Source of the DNA: a virus
Reading direction: 5' to 3' (one strand)
Virus record (IMG/VR): IMGVR_UViG_3300036670_000258
Span: 1 to 64,000 of that record
DNA: 64,000 nt
The notes below the pieces were generated by a model. It had not been told where the DNA came from. It ran no database searches and was given only the letters and a program-made list of their open reading frames with translations. Shown piece after piece: positions 8,051-16,013 of this stretch (positions within the stretch are counted from its first letter, which is position 1; the number at the start of each line of letters is the position of its first letter). The position numbers and the translations under genes are program-made.

Positions 8051-8098
8051 AGTAATATTATTTAAGTATTATAAACATAATTAGCGTTTTGTTTCACA

Positions 8099-8126
8099 TA
8101 AAAAAACCTGCTATTTCTAGCAGGTT
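8099..8126 (-). terminator. intrinsic terminator ahead of gene 45
   Basis: A perfect 9-bp stem (AACCTGCTA / TAGCAGGTT, 4-base loop) at 8105-8126 is followed on the minus strand by a run of seven T. It ends the unit holding the two MKFIKLFEQF-type proteins. The bases after the T-run (ATGTGAAAC) recur after the terminator at 15976. Confidence 0.85.
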
Positions 8127-8211
8127 AAAACTCTTTCAAGTAGGTCCTCCGATTCTATCATGAGGAGAGGAATCATTTTTAATAAAATATTTATCAGCTA
8201 AATTAGTTTCA

Positions 8212-8568
8212 CTATGATACTGATATTATTTTAAATACTACTACAAAATTACTATCTTTAGGCCATGGCCTGTAATCATCATATGAATCTATAATTTCAA
8301 TTTCAATATTTTTAGATTGCAGGCTACTTTGTAATTTTTTTGCTACAGATTCTGGCGAATTTCCATGTCGATAAAAATACCCATGACGACCTTCGATTGT
8401 ACCATTCTTTTTAAATGTTAATTTGTCGATTCCTGTTACAACTTCTTCAAAAGCAGACTTTAATGCTTTTTTTTCAGCTGGTGAAGTGATTTTATCCACA
8501 GAAACATCACCGGCCTCATTTATTTTAGTAGTTGATGTAAATTGTTCGAATAATTTAATGAATTTCAT
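8212..8568 (-). CDS. putative internal head protein with capsid-targeting-like N-terminus (118 aa)
   Basis: The function of the mature part is unknown. The N-terminus Met-Lys-Phe-Ile-Lys-Leu-Phe-Glu-Gln-Phe is identical for ten residues to the upstream neighbour (8588-9319). Residues 16-20 read Lys-Ile-Asn-Glu-Ala, fitting the T4 prohead-protease site Leu/Ile-x-Glu|Ala. T4 internal proteins begin with a similar capsid-targeting peptide that gp21 removes. After the site the protein is a small alpha/beta domain ending in hydrophobic strands (Val-Val-Val-Phe-Lys-Ile-Ile). It sits between nrdA and gene 45, away from any head genes. The packaging role is inference. Confidence 0.65.
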   Translation of the reverse strand: MKFIKLFEQFTSTTKINEAGDVSVDKITSPAEKKALKSAFEEVVTGIDKLTFKKNGTIEGRHGYFYRHGNSPESVAKKLQSSLQSKNIEIEIIDSYDDYRPWPKDSNFVVVFKIISVS

Positions 8569-8587
8569 AATTGTTTTCTTTATATAT

Positions 8588-9319
8588 TTATGACATCTCT
8601 AATTCTTGTAATCCTGCTACTATTTCACGAATAAACTCAGTTTTAGAGTAAATTCTCTGAGTGTCTAATTTACTAAAGCCATTCGGCATAGAGAATAATA
8701 CATATTTGATTGTGTTATTATCTACACCCTCGTCTGTGATTGCGTCAAATTTAAGTTCAATATTACTATCGGGTTTATCTTTGTGTTTAATCACAATGGA
8801 GGCAGTATATCCAATTGTCCATTTAGCACCGCTTCTAGACATAGCGTCTTTGCCCTCATACGTCATTGCGCGGCCGCCTTTATCAAATTTCATATCGAAA
8901 CCTGCTTTATATGCTGCTTTAGCAAAATCACCTGTAATCCAGTTACCAAAACTCTTCGCAGCAAAAATGCTAATTTTTGTAAGTATATTTTCAGGAATGT
9001 CACCTAATTTATCAAATTCTAATTTAACTTCATCATACGTTGCACCTAATGCTTTAGCTGTATAATAAAAATCTTCGAATGAACTTTTATATATATTTTT
9101 TTCTTCAGGAAAATTAACACCTGCGATTTTCAAACCAGTTACATATCGACTAATAGCTTTTTTCTTGTCCTTTATAGAGTTTGCTACCTTTTCTCCAGAT
9201 TTATCATTAAGATATAAATCTGCCATCCGTAACCAATCCTTTTCTTCCGCTTCTAGTATTAGTGATTCTGATATGATTAAATCAGTTCGGAATTGTTCAA
9301 ATAATTTAATGAATTTCAT
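8588..9319 (-). CDS. putative internal head protein with capsid-targeting-like N-terminus (243 aa)
   Basis: It starts with the same ten residues as the next gene, and the leader plus first codons are nearly identical in DNA (about 37 bp), showing a local duplication of this 5' cassette. Residues 21-24 are Ile-Leu-Glu-Ala, a good Leu-x-Glu|Ala prohead-protease site. The rest is about 220 residues of mixed alpha/beta sequence without a motif I recognise; a Gly/Lys-rich stretch near 150-165 and a beta-rich C-terminus are visible. A terminator and a TATAAATA octamer lie just upstream, so it probably begins a transcription unit with 8212-8568. Confidence 0.65.
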   Translation of the reverse strand: MKFIKLFEQFRTDLIISESLILEAEEKDWLRMADLYLNDKSGEKVANSIKDKKKAISRYVTGLKIAGVNFPEEKNIYKSSFEDFYYTAKALGATYDEVKLEFDKLGDIPENILTKISIFAAKSFGNWITGDFAKAAYKAGFDMKFDKGGRAMTYEGKDAMSRSGAKWTIGYTASIVIKHKDKPDSNIELKFDAITDEGVDNNTIKYVLFSMPNGFSKLDTQRIYSKTEFIREIVAGLQELEMS

Positions 9320-9341
9320 AATTGTTTTTGTTTTTGTTTTT

Positions 9342-9349
9342 TATTTATA
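9342..9349 (-). promoter_or_regulatory. T4-late-promoter-like octamer upstream of the 243-aa gene
   Basis: TATAAATA on the minus strand is followed by an A/C-only leader (repeats of AAAAAC) of about 22 bases before the start codon. It lies between a terminator and a gene, a sensible promoter position, but the octamer is not rare in this sequence. Confidence 0.3.
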
Positions 9350-9364
9350 TATCAATTTTTTTAC

Positions 9365-9397
9365 ATAAAAAAGCAGGGAGTAGCGAATTCCCTGCTT
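9365..9397 (-). terminator. intrinsic terminator after the nrdA C-half
   Basis: A 9-bp perfect stem (AAGCAGGGA / TCCCTGCTT, 9-base loop) is followed on the minus strand by six T. It closes the nrdB-nrdA unit about 60 bases after the nrdA stop. A second, weaker hairpin (GCAACT / AGTTGC) lies between the stop and the terminator at about 9428-9447. Confidence 0.85.
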
Positions 9398-9455
9398 TAC
9401 TTTCCGTGAACTAACCCGGTCCTAAAATGCAACTATATTTCAAGTTGCCGTTTCT

Positions 9456-10442
9456 TTACGCTTCACAACTTGCACAATCTAAAATATCTCTAGCAAATGA
9501 TTGAGCTGAACCTTGACTAAATTGGTAGTAAAGTGTTTTGATTCCCTCTTCATGTGCATATAAATACAATTTATTAATGTCCTTTGCTGGAACACTAGGA
9601 TGAATCATTAAATTTAATGATTGTGACTGATCTATAAATTTCTGTCTCTGTGCTGCTTGTAAAACTATTTCTTTTGGTGTAATTTCAACAAAAGATTTAA
9701 AAACTTCCTTTGTTGGAAAGTCTAAGTGCTGAACACTTCCATCTCTTTTAAGAATTCCTTCCCATACGTCTGGTGTATTTAAGTTATACTTGATTAATTC
9801 ATTAATAAGAAATGGATTTTTGTATATTGTTTTTGACTTTGCTAAATCTTTAATAAAATAATTAGATTTAATAGGCTCTATTCCCATTGAAACTTGACCT
9901 AAAATAAATGAACTGCTTTTTGTCGGTGCGATGGCAACTAATGTTGTATTTGCATATCCATCTCTTAACGATCTATAACCTTTTTCATCGTGTAGCCACC
10001 TTGATGCTGCATCACTTCTTTCTTTTAAAGTTGAAAAAATATCATGGTTTAATGCCTTTGATTGCAAAGAGTCAAACGCTATTAATTTTGATTGAAACAG
10101 TGAATGATAACCAAGAACACCTAAACCTAATGCCCTATGTTGTTCAGCAAATCGGTGTGCTCTTGACATACCTGGCATTTTAAATGACTTCTTAATAAAT
10201 TCATCCATAACTGCGTTTAAAAACAATACATATGTTTCGATGGCATCTGTTTTTTTAATCTCATCCCAATGTAAAAGATTAATAGAACCTAAACAACATA
10301 CAAACGAATTAAAAGAATCCGTTGGAAGCTGAATCTCGCTACAGTTATGCACTAGTATATCGTCAGCATAAAAATTATGATTGTCCTCTACTGTGATATC
10401 GAAAACTGGAATTTCTTCTTCCAGATATTGTATTTTTAACAT
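9456..10442 (-). CDS. nrdA: NrdA ribonucleotide reductase large subunit, C-terminal half with split-intein C-fragment
   Basis: Residues 1-33 are a C-intein ending Ile-Leu-Val-His-Asn, the canonical His-Asn. The C-extein begins Cys-Ser-Glu-Ile-Gln-Leu-Pro: this Cys is both the +1 splice nucleophile and the thiyl-radical Cys of class I reductases (Asn-Leu-Cys-Ser-Glu). Further catalytic marks are Phe-Val-Cys-Cys-Leu-Gly-Ser-Ile-Asn (second active-site Cys), Thr-Leu-Tyr-Tyr-Gln (radical-transfer Tyr pair) and Cys-Ala-Ser-Cys at the C-terminus (reductant-docking Cys pair). Spliced NrdA would be about 541 residues, short for the family because the N-terminal ATP-cone is missing. The ATG overlaps the end of the HNH gene (ATGTTAA), suggesting coupled translation. 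Confidence 0.94.
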   Translation of the reverse strand: MLKIQYLEEEIPVFDITVEDNHNFYADDILVHNCSEIQLPTDSFNSFVCCLGSINLLHWDEIKKTDAIETYVLFLNAVMDEFIKKSFKMPGMSRAHRFAEQHRALGLGVLGYHSLFQSKLIAFDSLQSKALNHDIFSTLKERSDAASRWLHDEKGYRSLRDGYANTTLVAIAPTKSSSFILGQVSMGIEPIKSNYFIKDLAKSKTIYKNPFLINELIKYNLNTPDVWEGILKRDGSVQHLDFPTKEVFKSFVEITPKEIVLQAAQRQKFIDQSQSLNLMIHPSVPAKDINKLYLYAHEEGIKTLYYQFSQGSAQSFARDILDCASCEA

Positions 10443-11380
10443 ATTGTTATATTTTTGTTTTTAATTTCTTTTCTTGTTTTTAGATTATTATTGTAATATA
10501 CATTAAGAACTAATCCGGTTTTCTCAGATGCTAATCTATGTAATTCTTTACTACCTAATCCATTAAATCTAAATGAGCTAAATGATTTTGGTAATTTTTC
10601 ATACTTTTTAATTTTTCTATAGTGATTCGCAACCATTCTATATGGGAATAAAAATCCTAATCCCATTTCAACTGAAAATTCAGATACAATATTAACAAGC
10701 TCATCATCAGTAAATCCACTAAATCTTGGATTATTGTCACCTTTAGCGTCACCGATATTTGCAGCGTATTCGTCATAATTATCTTTATATTCATTAACTG
10801 TTATGTATTTCTTAACACCTGTTGTTTTACATGTTACTGATATATTACCAGTGGAATGATGTCTCCATTTTCCAGATAGAACGTTTGGATGATTTACATC
10901 AACAGAACCTATCATTTCAAGCGTTTCAGAATCTATGACAGGCATTGTACCCTTCCTTGCTTCAGATATGTTCTTTACACCCTCAGGGCTATGCCATGTG
11001 TTTTGCTTTCTAAACATTGATACGTTCTGTTTGAATGATGCGACTAACTTATTCTTTAATTTAGAACCCAGTACACTAGATACTTTTTTCTTATAAACAT
11101 ATCCATTAACCATTAATCTAATTGCTAAAAAATCGTTTCTATTATTATAAGCTTTAAATCTTAATAAATGTGCCATATAATGTTCCTCAGGTAACATAAC
11201 AACTAAATTAGATTCTAAATCTTTACCTCCATCGTGTCTAGGTACTATATGATGCTTTTCAGTATAAATATAGTCTACACTAAGTCTTTCGTCGTTGGCA
11301 TTCCTATTGCTTAATCGATCTTTAACATCAGTTGTTTTGCATAATTCACATAAGTTGTTGTATATTCGTTCATAGTTCAT
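10436..11380 (-). CDS. HNH homing endonuclease between the nrdA halves
   Basis: A 314-residue free-standing endonuclease. Near residues 40-75 it holds an HNH core: Glu-Lys-His-His-Ile-Val-Pro-Arg-His, then Leu-Glu-Ser-Asn-Leu-Val, then Glu-Glu-His-Tyr-Met-Ala-His. The rest is Lys/Asn-rich, with segments such as Gly-Lys-Trp-Arg-His-His-Ser that look like DNA-binding modules of T4 Seg/Mob-type enzymes. It occupies the exact gap between the split-intein halves of nrdA and overlaps the downstream half by 7 bases. It belongs to a different nuclease family from the uvsX-associated enzyme, so the two fractures probably arose from separate invasions. Confidence 0.85.
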   Translation of the reverse strand: MNYERIYNNLCELCKTTDVKDRLSNRNANDERLSVDYIYTEKHHIVPRHDGGKDLESNLVVMLPEEHYMAHLLRFKAYNNRNDFLAIRLMVNGYVYKKKVSSVLGSKLKNKLVASFKQNVSMFRKQNTWHSPEGVKNISEARKGTMPVIDSETLEMIGSVDVNHPNVLSGKWRHHSTGNISVTCKTTGVKKYITVNEYKDNYDEYAANIGDAKGDNNPRFSGFTDDELVNIVSEFSVEMGLGFLFPYRMVANHYRKIKKYEKLPKSFSSFRFNGLGSKELHRLASEKTGLVLNVYYNNNLKTRKEIKNKNITIC

Positions 11381-11444
11381 AAGATAAAGTTATTTTTATT
11401 ATATATCTAAATAATTTTACAACTTTATCTCAGAACATAAAACT

Positions 11445-12509
11445 TTAAGAATTAATAACTAATACATCTTCTTCTTTTAGATTTTTTGCCATAACATATC
11501 CTCTATTCGAAGTATATACTTTATGATCAGGTGTACATGTTATTGATTTTCCAGTAGCTTCATCTGTTATTTTTATAACTTTAGCTTTTTTGGAAGTCAT
11601 TGCACTATCTAATACTTTCTTGTATTCAATCTCAGAAGTTTCTATATTAAATGATTTAACTTCAAGCGTTGTATATAGATTATGTTGAAATAAACAATCT
11701 AACATTATGATAGGCATTGTCTTCTCAACACCGTCAACTCTTACTTTAACATCGGTCCAAGGCGCAACACATAAATTTGATGCAGTAATGTCAAGGCCTA
11801 ATTCCTTATAAGGAGAATTGTTATTACTGTTATCCTTAAACATAATGTAAGGAAAACCAAACTCGTTACGTCTTTGAATAACCTTTGCCCATATCTTGCG
11901 CTTATCTGCGTCACCTTCTTTCATTTCTAAAATCCATGCATCTGTTACTGTAACTCCATATTGTAGGTTTTGAATAGGATTTCCATCAGTTCCAATATCT
12001 AAAAATTCTAAAATATCTTTATGTTCGATTGGTAACCATACTGCACATGCACCTCTTCTTGCCTCTGATTGTTTACATACATCGACAGTTGTATCATACA
12101 TTCTAGCATAATGCACAGGTCCGTCTGCTGTTCCTCCTGTGGAAATTGGAGCTCCTCTTTCTCTAATGTTTCCTAAAAAAGCTGAAGTTCCTCCTCCATA
12201 TTTTGACATCATTCCTATTTCTCTACTTGCATTTAATATACTATCTAAGTTATCGTCTACATTACTTCCATAACAACTAACTGGAAGACCTTTGTCTTTA
12301 CCAAAATTAATCCAAACTGGAGTTGATAGGCTATAAAACCCTAAGTTCATATACTCTTCAAACTTTTTTGCAAATCCATCAATTTTTAGTATCTTTTCTG
12401 CATTATTAGATATATCCTTAATTCGTTGTTCGGGCGTTTCCTTAATATAGCCGCGCGAGAGGAACGTTCGACTATCTTCATTAAGCCAATAATTCTTTTC
12501 GTAATTCAT
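11445..12509 (-). CDS. nrdA: NrdA ribonucleotide reductase large subunit, N-terminal half with split-intein N-fragment
   Basis: Residues 1-246 are the N-extein of a class I reductase: Pro-Val-Ser-Cys-Tyr-Gly near 77-81 (first active-site Cys), Ser-Lys-Tyr-Gly-Gly-Gly-Thr-Ser, Arg-Arg-Gly-Ala-Cys-Ala and the terminal Ile-Thr-Ala-Ser-Asn-Leu. Residue 247, Cys, opens a 108-residue N-intein (Cys-Val-Ala-Pro block A; Cys-Thr-Pro-Asp-His block B) ending in a stop. The break falls just before the radical Cys, the most conserved point of the protein. Without trans-splicing neither half could work, so splicing is very likely required for dNTP supply. It lies downstream of nrdB and one small gene. Confidence 0.94.
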   Translation of the reverse strand: MNYEKNYWLNEDSRTFLSRGYIKETPEQRIKDISNNAEKILKIDGFAKKFEEYMNLGFYSLSTPVWINFGKDKGLPVSCYGSNVDDNLDSILNASREIGMMSKYGGGTSAFLGNIRERGAPISTGGTADGPVHYARMYDTTVDVCKQSEARRGACAVWLPIEHKDILEFLDIGTDGNPIQNLQYGVTVTDAWILEMKEGDADKRKIWAKVIQRRNEFGFPYIMFKDNSNNNSPYKELGLDITASNLCVAPWTDVKVRVDGVEKTMPIIMLDCLFQHNLYTTLEVKSFNIETSEIEYKKVLDSAMTSKKAKVIKITDEATGKSITCTPDHKVYTSNRGYVMAKNLKEEDVLVINS

Positions 12510-12521
12510 ATTGTTTTGTTT

Positions 12522-12938
12522 TTAATTTTGAGTTATTATTACACTTGCTACTAGATTTTCTGAATCATATACAACAGAGCCTTGCCATGTATTGGTTGTG
12601 ATTTTAGGATTATTTAATTTATAAGTAAATATTAAATTTACATTATTTTCTTTATTAAATTCTTTAATTGCTTGTTCTAATAATTTAATTTTTTTATCAA
12701 CTTCCTTTTTATCATTCTTTAAATCATCTTCTACTTCTGTTCTAGAATATTTCCCTAAACCACCATTATCATTTATGTTTCCAGAAAGTTTATCTCCTTT
12801 TAGTGTACTATTCGTAAATATCCAGTAATAACCTTTTTTTTCATCAGTAAGAGTAGTTTCTAGAAATTTACGTAAATTTTTGTAACTGTCTTTATTTGAT
12901 TCATTTAAAAAAGCGTCAAATGTTTTTAAGTTTTTCAT
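12522..12938 (-). CDS. putative internal head protein with capsid-targeting-like N-terminus (138 aa)
   Basis: It begins Met-Lys-Asn-Leu-Lys-Thr-Phe-Asp-Ala-Phe-Leu-Asn-Glu-Ser, one of the clearest copies of the capsid-targeting-like motif in this window, with Leu-Asn-Glu|Ser as a possible prohead-protease site at residue 13. The body is Lys/Asn/Asp-rich, with a helix around 80-105 and beta-strands at the end, like the 118-residue protein at 8212. It lies between nrdB and the nrdA N-half, interrupting an otherwise metabolic operon. No known domain is recognised and the packaging role is inferred. Confidence 0.65.
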   Translation of the reverse strand: MKNLKTFDAFLNESNKDSYKNLRKFLETTLTDEKKGYYWIFTNSTLKGDKLSGNINDNGGLGKYSRTEVEDDLKNDKKEVDKKIKLLEQAIKEFNKENNVNLIFTYKLNNPKITTNTWQGSVVYDSENLVASVIITQN

Positions 12939-12955
12939 TGTAATTTTTTTCTTTT

Positions 12956-13936
12956 TTAAAACAAATCATCTTCAGTAATTGACTTTGATTTTTTGTTATA
13001 ATCGACACTTTTTTTGTAAAAGAAGTCTCCCTCCTTTGTTGATAGAATTTCAATGTCAAACCATAATGTTTTTTCTATTTCATTAAAATCTACATCAAAT
13101 ACTGGCTTCATTCCAATTCTTCCTAATGAATTGTTAAATCTGTTTTGAATAAATTGTTTAATTGTATCTTTAGATAAAAAATCTAATTCTCCTTTTTCAA
13201 AAATCCAATCAAGTATTTTAACCTCAGATGCATACGCCTTTTTACATGCTGAATCTATTAGTTCTTCGAATTCTGCATCAAACCATTCTGGATTTTCTTT
13301 CTTAATAATGTTAATTAATTCTGAACCGAAATTTCCGTGGATTTCTTCCTCCTTGCTTGTCGCTTCAACTACATTTGAAATACCTTTGAAGAGGTTTTTC
13401 TCCTTGTTAAACGACATCATAATTAAAAATTGACTAAATAAACTAACATGCTCTATGAATAGTGAAAATAAAAGTACGGATTTAGTATACATTTTATTAT
13501 CCTTGCTTCTGGTACCATCTAAGTATTTTGATAGATACGCAATTCTATCTTTAATTGCAGGAATTTCAACTACATTTTTAAATTCCTCTTCTAATCCTAA
13601 AATTCTAAGTAATTGTGCATAAGCGTCTTTATGTCTTACTTCTGATTCCGCAAACGTCATTCCTACATCTCCAATTTCAGTAATTGGCATTCTTTTGTAA
13701 AGGTCAGCCCAAAATGTTTTTACATTTACTTCAATTTGCGCTATGGCCAACATAGACCTTTTTATAACTTCTCTTTCCTCTTCTGTTATTTTACTCTTAA
13801 AATCATCAATGTCTGTTGTAAAATTAAATTCAGTGTGAATCCAGTATGAGTGTCTAATTGCATCTTTATATGCAAGTAACATTGGATATTCGTAAGGTAA
13901 AATATTTACTCTTTTTTCAAAGATATTATTGTTCAT
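12956..13936 (-). CDS. nrdB: NrdB ribonucleotide reductase small subunit (class I)
   Basis: A 326-residue R2 protein that carries the di-iron/tyrosyl radical for NrdA. The iron-binding helix Glu-Ser-Glu-Val-Arg-His-Lys-Asp-Ala-Tyr at 97-106 supplies Glu99, His102 and the radical Tyr106 (E. coli Glu115, His118, Tyr122). A later Glu-Glu-Glu-Ile-His-Gly near 200 supplies the second Glu-x-x-His. Unlike nrdA it is not interrupted. It ends Asp-Asp-Leu-Phe; in R2 proteins the C-terminal peptide binds NrdA, so this resemblance to the clamp-tail motif in other proteins here may be coincidental. Confidence 0.94.
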   Translation of the reverse strand: MNNNIFEKRVNILPYEYPMLLAYKDAIRHSYWIHTEFNFTTDIDDFKSKITEEEREVIKRSMLAIAQIEVNVKTFWADLYKRMPITEIGDVGMTFAESEVRHKDAYAQLLRILGLEEEFKNVVEIPAIKDRIAYLSKYLDGTRSKDNKMYTKSVLLFSLFIEHVSLFSQFLIMMSFNKEKNLFKGISNVVEATSKEEEIHGNFGSELINIIKKENPEWFDAEFEELIDSACKKAYASEVKILDWIFEKGELDFLSKDTIKQFIQNRFNNSLGRIGMKPVFDVDFNEIEKTLWFDIEILSTKEGDFFYKKSVDYNKKSKSITEDDLF

Positions 13937-13984
13937 ATTAATTTTTTATTTTGTTTGGTTTTTTGTTTTGTTTTTAATGCTTAA

Positions 13985-15382
13985 TTATTTAAGTCTTTTC
14001 TTTAATTTATCTGCGAGTGTAAAATATGTATATGATGTTTTTTTGTAATCCTTACGTTGATTATATAGATCACTTAATATTTTTCTAAGAATAGAGTCTT
14101 CGGTTTTGTAAACAACTCCATTGTCACATACAATAACACCTTTATCCTTTCTTCTTTCTTCTATTTCACTCTTGTAAATTTTTTCAATATATGCATCTGG
14201 TGAAATATTAAACTGACGCATTATTGAAGGATATAGTGAAGCAAAATCGAATGCACTTACTCCTTCGTAATATCCTAAAATAGGTTCCTTAACATAAGCT
14301 CCTGCGTATTGAGTATCTTTACTACTATCTGTTTTTTCTTCACTACCGATTCGCATTCCTTGTTCTGCTAGCTTTCTAGCCATAATTGCTTCAGTAACTG
14401 CCACTGGAGAACTTGCCTTATACAATGGCATATTTGTAATATTTGCAAGAGTTAAAAGAACTTCCATTGACTTTAGTTTTTGATCGATATAGTATACTAA
14501 TACTGAATCGACTACATTATAATATATGTATTTAACAAAGTTGTCACGGTACAGGTCTTGCAATGATCCTGTGAACTTGATTTTATTAACATTAAGGACT
14601 TGACTAGAAACATAATCAAGAGAATTGGATTCCTTTACTTTTACACTTCTATCATACTTGTCATATAATTGCATATAATCTAAAATTCCAAGGTGTAAAG
14701 GTCTTGAATCTCTGTTATCTACTGATTTTGTCCTTCCAATATCTTTAATATCTATCTGTAATCTTTTACATCTGTTTGTAATATATTGCCAGTCATAATT
14801 AATAAAATTCCAACCAGTCATCATCGGAAATTTAGGTAAAAACTTAAACAAGAATGTATATACCATATCATATTCGGAATTGAACTTATGATATTTGAAT
14901 TCCCAATCCATGTCAAAATCCTTAAAATACTCATTGGTATCATCTTGAATCTTTTGAATTTTATCAGATGCCATGTCTTCTAATCCAAGAACTATTGCCT
15001 TGCGATCCGGTGTAATTATTGAAAATGATAATATTCTACTTTTAGCCTCTTCTGCCTTTGGAAAGCCATCAACTATCTCGGTTTCAATATCCACGAAATA
15101 TGTTTTTGGCATATTATACGCAGTAAGATCTGCCTTATCTTTTTCAGATAGACTATCCAGAAAATAAAGAATGGAAAACTTGTTAAATTGTCTTCCATTT
15201 CCTAGTTTAACTGATCTACCATCCCAATTTTTAAATTGAGTACTAGCTGCCTTATCTTTGTCTTCACATACATACCAATTCTGAAAATTACTTACAGGAT
15301 ATTGTTTAAACGCTACTTCTCCTTCTGTATTATAATATGATATAATAACGTCTTTATCCCTTTGCTCAATGTCAAGAATCAT
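13985..15382 (-). CDS. 43: gp43 DNA polymerase (family B), N-terminal half with 3'-5' exonuclease
   Basis: 465 residues with the N-terminal domain, the proofreading exonuclease (Exo I Val-Asp-Ile-Glu at 97-100; Exo II Trp-Asn-Phe-Ile-Asn-Tyr-Asp; Exo III Tyr-Tyr-Asn-Val-Val-Asp) and palm motif A (Phe-Asp-Phe-Ala-Ser-Leu-Tyr-Pro-Ser-Ile near 380-390). It stops at Leu-Lys-Lys-Arg-Leu-Lys, just before the fingers and motif B. The missing part is encoded 6.7 kb downstream at 6073-7269. There is no intein half and no endonuclease gene adjoining the break, so this seems an older fracture followed by gene insertion or rearrangement. Both parts must be co-expressed to give active polymerase. Confidence 0.93.
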   Translation of the reverse strand: MILDIEQRDKDVIISYYNTEGEVAFKQYPVSNFQNWYVCEDKDKAASTQFKNWDGRSVKLGNGRQFNKFSILYFLDSLSEKDKADLTAYNMPKTYFVDIETEIVDGFPKAEEAKSRILSFSIITPDRKAIVLGLEDMASDKIQKIQDDTNEYFKDFDMDWEFKYHKFNSEYDMVYTFLFKFLPKFPMMTGWNFINYDWQYITNRCKRLQIDIKDIGRTKSVDNRDSRPLHLGILDYMQLYDKYDRSVKVKESNSLDYVSSQVLNVNKIKFTGSLQDLYRDNFVKYIYYNVVDSVLVYYIDQKLKSMEVLLTLANITNMPLYKASSPVAVTEAIMARKLAEQGMRIGSEEKTDSSKDTQYAGAYVKEPILGYYEGVSAFDFASLYPSIMRQFNISPDAYIEKIYKSEIEERRKDKGVIVCDNGVVYKTEDSILRKILSDLYNQRKDYKKTSYTYFTLADKLKKRLK

Positions 15383-15448
15383 CTATTTAATTTTAGTAAG
15401 TTATTATTGTGGATTTTATATATCTATTTATTTCGACTATTTTGTTCT

Positions 15449-15916
15449 TTAATAGCCATCCTTTTGCCTCTGTACATTTTCTGCCGCTTTAGCAAAATAG
15501 TAGTTAAATGTAGTCTTTGCATCTAATCCAATTGAGGATGCATAGTTAAACATAAAATGAATTATATCTACAAATTCCATGTATAATTCCTTTTTATCTC
15601 CTTCAGATAAATCTGAAACTTTCATAGTTTCATACTTACTAAAATCTTTTTTCCAGTACTTCCATACTGCATTGCCGCTACCGTCTTTAATACCTCCGAG
15701 TGCATCTGTCATTTCATGAACTTCGTCAATAAGTGCATGAGTGTTAACATGCCAAAAATCCATTACCTCTCTAATAGACATGTCTTCGAAATTAAAACCA
15801 TAAGTTTGCTCTTGCATTTTCTTTTGGTTTTCCATAATGTCAGCTAAGTGTGTTGTTGAATTTGAATAGAAGTCATTCACTTCTAAATCTTTGCATTCAT
15901 TGTCAATATTTGCCAT
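15449..15916 (-). CDS. 56: gp56-like dCTP/dUTP pyrophosphatase
   Basis: A 155-residue all-alpha NTP pyrophosphatase. The first half has His-Ala-Leu-Ile-Asp-Glu-Val-His-Glu-Met, the Glu-x-x-Glu metal site; then come Leu-Gly-Gly and Ala-Val-Trp-Lys-Tyr-Trp-Lys-Lys, Phe-Val-Asp-Ile-Ile-His-Phe, and Ala-Glu-Asn-Val-Gln-Arg-Gln-Lys-Asp-Gly-Tyr at the C-terminus. The Trp-Lys-x-Trp-Lys-Lys and C-terminal Ala-Glu-Asn blocks closely match T4 gp56 (172 residues). gp56 removes dCTP and dUTP from the pool. In T4 this keeps unmodified cytosine out of phage DNA; here it could serve only as dUTPase, unless cytosine is replaced. It lies upstream of polymerase and downstream of a putative glycosyltransferase. 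Confidence 0.9.
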   Translation of the reverse strand: MANIDNECKDLEVNDFYSNSTTHLADIMENQKKMQEQTYGFNFEDMSIREVMDFWHVNTHALIDEVHEMTDALGGIKDGSGNAVWKYWKKDFSKYETMKVSDLSEGDKKELYMEFVDIIHFMFNYASSIGLDAKTTFNYYFAKAAENVQRQKDGY

Positions 15917-15973
15917 AATTAATTTTTTATATGTTTATAGTAGTTTTATTAAAATATGCCTGTTTGTTTCACA

Positions 15974-16000
15974 TAAAAAAACCCCGTATACAGGGTTTTT
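15974..16000 (-). terminator. intrinsic terminator after the glycosyltransferase-like gene
   Basis: A stem AAAAACCC / GGGTTTTT with an 8-base loop is followed on the minus strand by a T-run and then ATGTGAAAC, the same trailing bases as at 8099. It separates the glycosyltransferase-like gene from gene 56. Confidence 0.8.
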
Positions 16001-16013
16001 AGTTTAATTTATT

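Noticed and set aside
10436-12509. Similar first residues (Met-Asn-Tyr-Glu) of the HNH protein and NrdA as a sign of duplication
   Set aside because: The likeness stops after four or five residues and the DNA differs, so it is probably chance.
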